NCBI GenBank assembly: GCA_013002595.1
Contig: JABDJG010000025.1
Span: 1-10,718, forward strand
Direction of reading: 5' to 3'
Origin: Hyphomicrobiales bacterium
GTDB lineage: Bacteria > Pseudomonadota > Alphaproteobacteria > Rhizobiales > Aestuariivirgaceae
Length of the DNA stretch: 10,718 nt
This document shows positions 5,803-10,718 of the stretch, in pieces (the stretch's first letter is position 1; the number at the start of each line of letters is the position of its first letter). The translations under genes were made by a program, and so were the position numbers. The notes under the pieces were generated by a model that saw only the letters and a program-made list of their open reading frames with translations, searched no databases and was not told the origin of the DNA.

Positions 5803-7169
5803 CCGCACGCGTATTAGTTGTTGACGATATCCTGGCGAACGTGCGCCTGCTTGAAGCAAAGCTGACGGCAGAGTACTTCGAGGTCGTCACGGCTATGAAT
5901 GGCGTGGATGCACTTGAAGCGGTCCAGCGCACCAAGCCCGACATCATCCTGCTGGATGTCATGATGCCCGGTATGGACGGCATCGAAGTGTGCAGCCGGA
6001 TCAAACAGAACCCGGCCACGCATCACATCCCGATCATCATGGTCACGGCGCTTGATCAGCCGGAAGACCGGGTCCGCGGTCTGGAAGCCGGTGCGGACGA
6101 TTTCCTGACCAAGCCGGTCAATGACGTGGCGTTGTTCTGCCGGGTCAAGAGCCTAGTGCGGTTGAAAATGCTCACTGATGAGCTGCGCTCGCGCATGGCA
6201 ACAGGCGAGGACCTGGGCCTGACCACCGTCAGTGGCGGTTGCGGCGACCCTGAGGCGCCGGCAGATGTGCTGCTGATCGACAACCGTGGTCATCTTGGCG
6301 ACAGAATTGCCTCTGCGTTTGACGGCCAGCATCAGCTGGTGTCCTCGAACGAACCACAAGAAGCGGTTATTCAGGCAGCAGAAGCGGCCTACGAACTCAT
6401 TATCGTCAATCTCGATCTGCAGGATTATGACGGCCTGCGATTGTGTTCGCAGCTGCGGTCTTTGGAGCGCACACGGCAGGTGCCTATCCTGATCATCGTT
6501 GATCCCGATGACGATCAGCGGTTGATGCGGGCGCTGGATATGGGCGTGAATGACTACCTGTTGCGGCCGATCGACCGTCAGGAGTTGCTGGCCCGGGTCA
6601 ATACGCAGATCAAACGCTGGCGCTATACCGAACGGCTGCGCCAGAGTGTGCAGCAGTCCCTAGAAATGGCTGTAACAGATCCGCTGACCGGATTGTTCAA
6701 CCGGCGCTATATGGAAAATCAGGTCGGTATCCTGGTTGAGAATTCATTGAACCGCGGCAAATCGCTTGCTGTATTGACGATCGATGTCGATCACTTCAAG
6801 GCCGTTAATGACACATATGGCCATGCCGCCGGCGACAATGTGCTCGTCGAATTGGCCAAGCGCATCAAAGACCATGTGCGCAGCGTGGACCTGCCATGCC
6901 GCGTGGGCGGCGAAGAATTCCTGGTCGTTCTACCGGACACCGACATTGCTGCAGGATATGCCATTGCCGAGCGATTGCGGCAGGCTGTAGGCAACGTGCC
7001 GTTCGCGGCCAGCGAGGCGGCTAGCGAATTGGCGATCACGATTTCGATTGGCGTCGCTGATCTCGAGGATTCAAAAGACACCCTGGAAGCGATGCTCAAG
7101 CGGGCAGACGATGCGCTGTACAAGGCCAAGGCCGAAGGCCGTAACAGGGTCATTGCCGACGCGGCCTGA
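5799..7169 (+). CDS. pleD: Diguanylate cyclase response regulator PleD (REC-REC-GGDEF)
   Basis: A 456-residue enzyme that joins two GTP into cyclic di-GMP. The first receiver domain (1-125) is complete: D9, D10, phosphoacceptor D53 in LLDVMMPGMDG, T83 and K105. The second (about 156-275) is a degenerate adaptor: the acceptor position is N204 in IIVNLDLQDYDG and the lysine is replaced by Arg in LLRPID, as in Caulobacter PleD. The catalytic domain (about 290-456) has metal-binding D329 in LTIDVDHFK, GHAAGDN, and the active GGEEF at 370-374. An allosteric product-binding I-site, R361-S-V-D364, lies five residues before GGEEF, so feedback inhibition is expected. Start ATG 5799 has AAGGA six bases upstream and overlaps the divK stop as ATGA, so the two are coupled. 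In Caulobacter PleD drives the swarmer-to-stalked transition; in this organism its cellular role is inferred. Confidence 0.96.
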   Translation: MTARVLVVDDILANVRLLEAKLTAEYFEVVTAMNGVDALEAVQRTKPDIILLDVMMPGMDGIEVCSRIKQNPATHHIPIIMVTALDQPEDRVRGLEAGADDFLTKPVNDVALFCRVKSLVRLKMLTDELRSRMATGEDLGLTTVSGGCGDPEAPADVLLIDNRGHLGDRIASAFDGQHQLVSSNEPQEAVIQAAEAAYELIIVNLDLQDYDGLRLCSQLRSLERTRQVPILIIVDPDDDQRLMRALDMGVNDYLLRPIDRQELLARVNTQIKRWRYTERLRQSVQQSLEMAVTDPLTGLFNRRYMENQVGILVENSLNRGKSLAVLTIDVDHFKAVNDTYGHAAGDNVLVELAKRIKDHVRSVDLPCRVGGEEFLVVLPDTDIAAGYAIAERLRQAVGNVPFAASEAASELAITISIGVADLEDSKDTLEAMLKRADDALYKAKAEGRNRVIADAA

Positions 7170-7256
7170 TTGTGCAGCGCTCTAGTTTGAACAGGCATTG
7201 CGTTTACCTCGATAATTTACCTTAAAGCTTTACCATCATTGGACAATTTTGACCGT

Positions 7257-7322
7257 ATGCCGCAGCTCGGCATTGCGGATACTAACAATATCTGTAAAAT
7301 TTGACTCAATTGTTAGCGGCAT
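7257..7322. repeat. Nested inverted repeat downstream of pleD
   Basis: CTAACAAT (7282-7289) and ATTGTTAG (7309-7316) are perfect 8-base arms around 19 bases. Outside them ATGCCG (7257-7262) pairs with CGGCAT (7317-7322), leaving a bulge of about 19 bases on the left. The left segment can instead fold locally: CCGCA (7260-7264) with TGCGG (7274-7278). The two folds exclude each other because they share CCGC. Symmetry is seen directly; any RNA role is inference. Confidence 0.35.
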
Positions 7323-7481
7323 GTTTTGGTTGCAAATTCGGGTATGGCGAGCCTGCAGCAGACCAACGGACCAAAGAAGGTTCCCAAGCCGATACACATT
7401 TGCCCGGCATGCTAATTGCATGGGCACACAATGCCCCTTGGCGCTTCAGGTCCGCCGCATCTCCTGAGCCCCTGGGGTTCG

Positions 7482-7532
7482 ACCGGTCCGGACGGTTCGA
7501 GTGGCCTCCTCGTTAAACCGTTCCGGGCCGGT
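7482..7532. repeat. Pair of similar ACCG...TCCGG...CGGT palindromes
   Basis: Two short palindromic units lie 35 bases apart: one at 7482-7496 (ACCG ... CGGT around TCCGG) and one at 7517-7532 with the same outer ACCG/CGGT arms around TTCCGGGC. In addition GGTTCGA is repeated at 7476-7482 and 7494-7500. There is no T-run, so these are not intrinsic terminators. They could be remnants of an extragenic repeat family. Confidence 0.3.
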
Positions 7533-7571
7533 CACCTTGACCCAGCCTTGATGATTCGTGAAGCAGGTACG

Positions 7572-7599
7572 AAAAAAGCCACCGGAAACCGGTGGCTTT
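7572..7599 (-). terminator. Rho-independent terminator of rpmG
   Basis: A perfect 11-base inverted repeat (7575-7585 with 7589-7599) closes a three-base loop. Read on the minus strand it runs into six consecutive T residues (7577 down to 7572), the classic intrinsic terminator layout. It begins 25 bases after the rpmG stop codon. On the plus strand only three T follow, so it mainly ends rpmG transcription and would stop pleD read-through poorly. Confidence 0.92.
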
Positions 7600-7624
7600 G
7601 AACTCATGGTGTTTCAGGACGCCG

Positions 7625-7792
7625 TTATTTGATCTTGGCTTCCTTGAACTCGACGTGCTTGCGCACTACAGGATCATACTTGCGGTATGTCAGCTTTTCG
7701 GTCTGCGTGCGCGTGTTCTTTTTGGTCACGTAGTAAAAGCCGGTGTCAGCAGTGCTCACCAGCTTGATCTTGATTGTAGTAGCCTTGGCCAT
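7625..7792 (-). CDS. rpmG: 50S ribosomal protein L33
   Basis: A 55-residue, lysine-rich protein of the large ribosomal subunit, near the tRNA exit site. The sequence opens MAKATTIKIKLVSTADTGF and ends KHVEFKEAKIK, nearly the same as L33 of Brucella and rhizobia as I remember them. Length matches the family. It lacks the two CxxC pairs of zinc-binding L33 forms, so it is the zinc-independent type. The ATG at 7792 has AGGAG (7803-7807 on the minus strand) ten bases upstream. It has its own promoter, a strong leader hairpin directly before that ribosome site, and its own terminator, so it is probably a single-gene transcript. Its place beside pleD, with the Nudix-DUF983-rnr genes behind it, is a common arrangement in Hyphomicrobiales. 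Confidence 0.97.
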   Translation of the reverse strand: MAKATTIKIKLVSTADTGFYYVTKKNTRTQTEKLTYRKYDPVVRKHVEFKEAKIK

Positions 7793-7807
7793 CTGTCGAT
7801 TTCTCCT

Positions 7808-7835
7808 GGTTCCCGTGCGCCCTTGCGCCGGGACC
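7808..7835 (-). promoter_or_regulatory. Hairpin in the rpmG leader next to the ribosome site
   Basis: On the minus strand GGTCCCGGCGC (7835-7825) pairs with GCGCACGGGAACC (7820-7808) around the loop AAGG, giving 11 base pairs with two single-A bulges. The hairpin ends one base before the AGGAG at 7807-7803. A stem this strong touching the Shine-Dalgarno sequence could control translation, for example by a ribosomal protein, or protect the 5' end. It is also close enough to the initiation site to compete with ribosome binding. Confidence 0.5.
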
Positions 7836-7851
7836 TAAATGGGTTGCGGGC

Positions 7852-7880
7852 GGTATCGCTCAACCAGAGTGCGAAGTCAA
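7852..7880 (-). promoter_or_regulatory. rpmG: Probable housekeeping promoter of rpmG
   Basis: On the minus strand CTTGACT supplies a -35 box TTGACT (7880-7875). After a 17-base spacer comes GATACC (7857-7852), a weak -10. The strong CTTGAC is typical of alphaproteobacterial sigma-70 promoters. Transcription would start near 7845, giving a leader of about 53 bases that contains the hairpin at 7808-7835. Confidence 0.5.
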
Positions 7881-7890
7881 GCATCTAGAA

Positions 7891-7943
7891 CGTGCTGAAT
7901 GCAATCGGGCCGGTGCCGATTGAATGGAACATTCGCCAGCACG
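7891..7943 (-). repeat. 53-base compound inverted repeat after the Nudix gene
   Basis: CGTGCTG (7891-7897) pairs with CAGCACG (7937-7943), AATG (7898-7901) with CATT (7930-7933), and CAATCGG (7902-7908) with CCGATTG (7916-7922) around a seven-base loop. That is 18 pairs in three blocks. The structure starts on the base right after the Nudix stop codon and ends 11 bases before the rpmG -35 box. No T-run follows on either strand, so it may be a 3' stabiliser, a weak or Rho-assisted terminator, or a copy of a palindromic repeat family. Confidence 0.5.
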
Positions 7944-8654
7944 TCATATGGTTTCGTAATGCCAGTCCTTGCCAATCATGCGCTGATAGGTGACGGGCGA
8001 ACTGGGCGACAGCTTGCCCGGCTTTGCAACAGCTTCGGCCAGGCGGGCGAGTATCTGGGTGGTGATCCATGGCAAGTCGAGCTCCAGGGCATCTTCGATG
8101 GTCAGCCAGTAAGGATCGAGAAGCTCGTTCGATTCAATCGCGACTGGACTGTCGATATTGCAAACATGGTCTGCTGAAACGGTGAAAAAGCGGGTATCGA
8201 AACGCCGCGGCCGGCCGGGCGGTGTGATGGCGCGGGCGAAATAGCGCAGCCCATCAAGGCGCGGGCGGTATCCGGTTGCGCTGAATTCCTGCCAGGCTTT
8301 TGCGCGGCTGGCGGCCGGCGCCGCGGCGGCCTCGCCAATGACGAAGCCGGTTTCCTCGAAGGTTTCACGGACCGCTGCCATTGCCAGTCCGCGGGCCCGG
8401 CCAAGCGATGGGCGACCGCGCATCTTGATCATCAGTTTATCTGCCACCTTGGGATGGAGATCGCTTGCCGGCGGGTGGCGGCAATCGGCAAAATCAACCC
8501 TGCCGCCGGGAAACACGAACTTGTTAGGCATGAACTTGTGGCCGGCATGGCGTTTGCCCATCAAGACCCTGGTGGCAGGACCGCTGCCTTGCAGCATGAT
8601 CAATGTGGCTGCATCGCGCGGACGCAGGGCTTTTGCCGGCACACGATTGGTCAT
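7944..8654 (-). CDS. Nudix hydrolase with split Nudix box (NUDT7/19-like)
   Basis: A 236-residue cytoplasmic enzyme expected to cleave a nucleoside diphosphate linked to another group, using magnesium or manganese. The Nudix box is present in two parts: FPGGRVD at 48-54 and AVRETFEETGFVIG at 94-107, with R96, E97, E100 and E101 in place. The first glycine and the REfxEE part lie 45 residues apart instead of the usual 14, because about 31 residues are inserted. Such interrupted boxes are known in CoA diphosphatase-like NUDT7/NUDT19 relatives, so acyl-CoA or CoA is a possible substrate, but this is inference. I start at ATG 8654, which overlaps the DUF983 stop as ATGA; a TTG at 8675 is a weaker choice. 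It is the last gene of the rnr-DUF983-Nudix group. Confidence 0.87.
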   Translation of the reverse strand: MTNRVPAKALRPRDAATLIMLQGSGPATRVLMGKRHAGHKFMPNKFVFPGGRVDFADCRHPPASDLHPKVADKLMIKMRGRPSLGRARGLAMAAVRETFEETGFVIGEAAAAPAASRAKAWQEFSATGYRPRLDGLRYFARAITPPGRPRRFDTRFFTVSADHVCNIDSPVAIESNELLDPYWLTIEDALELDLPWITTQILARLAEAVAKPGKLSPSSPVTYQRMIGKDWHYETI

Positions 8655-9085
8655 TTTGGTTTTTGCGGCCGGCAATGCCGCGAGGCGGCGTATTCAAAGC
8701 CATGCATGCGCAAGGACCACTGCAACCCGACAACCGCCCCCTTGATGACCGGAAGCAGCAACAGCGTCATGGCCAGTGCCAGAGGCAGCCACAGGGCCAT
8801 ATGAACGAACATGTCAGGTCTCCAGACACGTTCAACCACCAATGCCAGAGGAATCAAAATGTGGCCGACAATGAAGATCGTGAAGTAAGGCGGGGCATCA
8901 TCGGCCCGGTGATGATGCAGTTCCTCGCCGCACACGGCGCATTCATCAATCACTTTGAGGTATTGGTCAAATACCTTGCCGGCACCGCACGAGGGACACT
9001 TGCCGCCAGCGCCGCGCAACAGCGAGCGGGATAACGGGCGGGCTGCCGTGATGGCGTCGCGCGGAGATGCGTGGTCAGAACTCAT
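8651..9085 (-). CDS. DUF983 zinc-ribbon membrane protein
   Basis: A 144-residue inner-membrane protein of unknown function. Near the N-terminus a zinc ribbon is formed by C30-P-S-C33 and C49-A-V-C52, followed by the DUF983 hallmark RADDAPPYFTIFIVGH (60-75). Two membrane segments follow, about 67-85 and 96-115, then an IKGAVVGLQW segment and a basic tail. Family members are widespread in Alphaproteobacteria next to rnr and a Nudix gene; no biochemical role is known to me. The ATG at 9085 has AGGA four bases upstream. Its stop overlaps the Nudix start by four bases, so the two are coupled. It lies 95 bases after rnr; a 6-base hairpin with three-base loop (9137-9151) in that gap has no T-run and looks too weak to end transcription. 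Confidence 0.85.
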   Translation of the reverse strand: MSSDHASPRDAITAARPLSRSLLRGAGGKCPSCGAGKVFDQYLKVIDECAVCGEELHHHRADDAPPYFTIFIVGHILIPLALVVERVWRPDMFVHMALWLPLALAMTLLLLPVIKGAVVGLQWSLRMHGFEYAASRHCRPQKPK

Positions 9086-9180
9086 GCTTCCTATTTGCTA
9101 CGGGCTGAGGGTGAAATGAAGGCTCTGAACAGCCGCGCGTCAGGATGACGCAAGTTTGCACGGTCCATCTAGTAAGGATG

Positions 9181-10718
9181 CTAACGCCGTCCACGCCGCG
9201 GTTTGTAGTCGGATCGACGCTGGCGCGATTGGCGAGTTGGGCGTTTGCCCTTTTTGCCGTCACTGAGTAGCTCGAACCTTAACCCGCCGCTGACCGGGGC
9301 GACCTCGAGCAGGCGCACTTCGATGCGGTCGCCAAGCTGGTAGGTCTCGCCGGTGTCGCTGCCGACAAGGGCCATGCGGTCCTCGTCGCATACGTAAAAC
9401 TGATTGCCAATCGTTGCGGCGGGCACAAAGCCGTCTGCGCCGGTGTCATCCAACTGGACAAACAGGCCGGCCCTGGTCACACCGGCGATGCGGCCGAAAA
9501 AGCGGGCGCGGACCTGGCCGGACAGGTGGCTGGCGATAAGACGGTCGGTGGTCTCGCGTTCCGCGCTCATGGCGCGGCGCTCGGTGTCAGAGATCAGTTC
9601 AGCGGTTTCGTGAAGCGATTTGATGTCCTGATCGCTGAGGCCGTCCGGGCCCAGTTTCAGGGCTGAAATCAGGGCGCGGTGGACAATCAGATCGGCATAG
9701 CGCCGGATCGGCGATGTAAAATGTGCGTAATGGCGCAAGTTGAGACCGAAATGACCGGCGTTTTCCGCGCTATAGACAGCTTGTGCCTGGCTGCGCAGGA
9801 CCATCTCGTTGACAACGTGCTGGTCCGGGCGGCCTTCGCACTGTTTGAGCAGCTGGTTGAACTGGCGCGGTTTCATGGTCTGGCCGACAGGTGACGACAA
9901 CCCCAAGGTTTTCAGGAACTTGCCGAGTGCGACGATCTTTTCCGGTGAGGGCGCCTCATGGACCCGGTAGAGCAGGGGCGATCCTTCCGCCTGCAGTGTT
10001 TCGGCGGCAGCGACATTGGCCTGGATCATGAACTCTTCGATGAGCTTGTGGGCATCAAAGCGCGGTGGTGTCACGATGGCTTCGATACTGCCGCCCTCAT
10101 CGAGCAGGATCTTGCGCTCTGGCAGTTCCAATTCAAGCGGCTGGCGGCGCTGGCGCGCCTTGTTGACGGCCCCATAAGCCGCCCACAACGGCTCCAGGAC
10201 CGGTTCCAGCAACGGCCTGGTTGCGGCATCGCCGTGGCCGTCGATGGCAGCCTGGGCCTGGTCATACGACAGGCTGGCATTTGAGCGCATCACGGCGCGC
10301 TCGAAGCGGTGTTTGCGCTTGTTGCCCTTGGCATCGAAGGTCAGCCAGCAGGCGAGCACCGGCCGATCCTGATTATCGGTCAGCGAACACAGATCGGTCG
10401 AGAGCCGTTCCGGCAACATGGGGATGACCCGGTCGGGCAAATAAACCGAATTGCCGCGGGTGCGCGCTTCACGGTCGAGATCGCTTCCAGGCGTCACATA
10501 GTACGCGACATCGGCAATCGCGACGATCACCTTGAAGCCCCCCTCGTTGGCCGGGTCATCATCTGGGGCGGCCCAGACCGCGTCATCGTGGTCGCGGGCA
10601 TCGGCCGGGTCGATGGTGAGCAGCGGTATCTTGCGCAGATCCCGGCGCTTGCCCGCCCTGAACGGCTTGAGGCTTTCGGCAGCCTTTGTAACGGCGGGAG
10701 GAAATTCCAGCGGAATGC
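9181..10718 (-). CDS. rnr: Ribonuclease R, N-terminal part outside the window
   Basis: The last 511 residues of a 3'-to-5' exoribonuclease that degrades structured RNA. The frame is open to the right edge, so the start lies beyond 10718; compared with family members of about 750-810 residues, some 250-300 residues are missing (cold-shock and first RNB part). The RNB active site is visible as TIDPADARDHDDAVW, with D36, D42, D44 and D45 of this fragment matching the four catalytic aspartates. Further RNB landmarks are YYVTPGSDLDREARTRGNSVYLPDRVIPMLPE and HYAHFTSPIRRYADLIVHR. An S1 RNA-binding domain covers about 408-490, followed by a very basic tail rich in Lys and Arg, typical of RNase R rather than RNase II. 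It is first in a minus-strand group with DUF983 and the Nudix gene. Confidence 0.95.
   Translation of the reverse strand, partial: IPLEFPPAVTKAAESLKPFRAGKRRDLRKIPLLTIDPADARDHDDAVWAAPDDDPANEGGFKVIVAIADVAYYVTPGSDLDREARTRGNSVYLPDRVIPMLPERLSTDLCSLTDNQDRPVLACWLTFDAKGNKRKHRFERAVMRSNASLSYDQAQAAIDGHGDAATRPLLEPVLEPLWAAYGAVNKARQRRQPLELELPERKILLDEGGSIEAIVTPPRFDAHKLIEEFMIQANVAAAETLQAEGSPLLYRVHEAPSPEKIVALGKFLKTLGLSSPVGQTMKPRQFNQLLKQCEGRPDQHVVNEMVLRSQAQAVYSAENAGHFGLNLRHYAHFTSPIRRYADLIVHRALISALKLGPDGLSDQDIKSLHETAELISDTERRAMSAERETTDRLIASHLSGQVRARFFGRIAGVTRAGLFVQLDDTGADGFVPAATIGNQFYVCDEDRMALVGSDTGETYQLGDRIEVRLLEVAPVSGGLRFELLSDGKKGKRPTRQSRQRRSDYKPRRGRR

Larger units (their letters stand above)
7170..7571. other. 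Gene-free interval between pleD and the rpmG terminator
   Basis: About 400 bases hold no convincing gene. Open frames of 60-72 codons exist on both strands but start without ribosome sites, overlap each other and match no family I recognise. The part from 7180 to 7340 is AT-richer than the coding regions and carries the nested inverted repeat at 7257-7322. The part from 7440 to 7571 is GC-rich and carries two similar short palindromes (7482-7496, 7517-7532). I see no clear terminator for pleD. Confidence 0.55.

Noticed and set aside
7471..7510. GGTTCGA motifs that look like a tRNA T-loop
   Set aside because: Flanking bases do not form a five-pair T stem and no acceptor, D or anticodon arm can be placed around either copy.
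7236..7601. Short open frames of 60-72 codons after pleD on both strands
   Set aside because: No ribosome sites, no recognisable family, mutual overlap, and the area is rich in inverted repeats.
8655..8675. TTG at 8675 as the Nudix start
   Set aside because: The ATG at 8654 overlaps the DUF983 stop as ATGA, the usual coupling layout, and the Nudix fold does not need the extra seven residues.
9121..9151. Two small hairpins between rnr and DUF983 as a terminator
   Set aside because: Stems of four and six pairs without a T-run; the genes are same-strand and only 95 bases apart, so read-through is likelier.
10528..10530. GTG at 10530 as a start for the RNase R gene
   Set aside because: The same frame continues to the window edge and encodes the RNB catalytic motif TIDPADARDHDD upstream of this codon.
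1..10718. Mobile element, defence island or CRISPR array
   Set aside because: No transposase, integrase, nuclease-helicase cluster, or spaced repeats; gene content and order fit core alphaproteobacterial chromosome.

Overview
The window reads as ordinary, well-kept chromosome from an alphaproteobacterium, most likely Hyphomicrobiales (Rhizobiales). The main reasons are a divK-pleD pair next to a DUF3572 gene, the run rnr / DUF983 / Nudix / rpmG on the opposite strand, an EipB-type (DUF1849) envelope protein, and a DinB with an N-terminal Cys4 knuckle. Base composition looks moderately GC-rich by eye, with AT-richer patches around 4650-4900, 5200-5300 and 7180-7340. I see no transposase, integrase, phage gene, CRISPR array, rRNA or tRNA.

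Left part (1-3324): a secreted EipB-like envelope protein (+) converges with dinB (-), their stop codons only 3 bases apart. dinB is divergent from an arginase/agmatinase-fold hydrolase (+) with at most 28 bases between their start codons. That hydrolase has all its metal ligands but a Cys where the family normally has a guanidinium-binding Glu.

Middle (3345-7169): a tightly overlapping three-gene operon on the minus strand (DUF3572, HAD hydrolase, Mak-like ROK fructokinase) is divergent from the overlapping pair divK-pleD. DivK is a single-domain response regulator of the cell-cycle phosphorelay. PleD is a REC-REC-GGDEF diguanylate cyclase making c-di-GMP. The 186-base divergent region holds two TTAACC direct repeats that resemble CtrA half-sites, and an inverted repeat just before divK.

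Right part (7170-10718): about 400 bases without a convincing gene follow pleD but contain several inverted repeats. Then, all on the minus strand, come rpmG (L33, with its own promoter, a leader hairpin touching the Shine-Dalgarno sequence, and a clear intrinsic terminator), a Nudix hydrolase, a DUF983 zinc-ribbon membrane protein, and the C-terminal two thirds of RNase R, which runs off the right edge.

I found no new multi-gene system. The best leads are the altered active-site residue in the ureohydrolase, the structured leaders of rpmG and divK, the 53-base compound inverted repeat after the Nudix gene, and the DUF3572-HAD-fructokinase operon facing divK-pleD.
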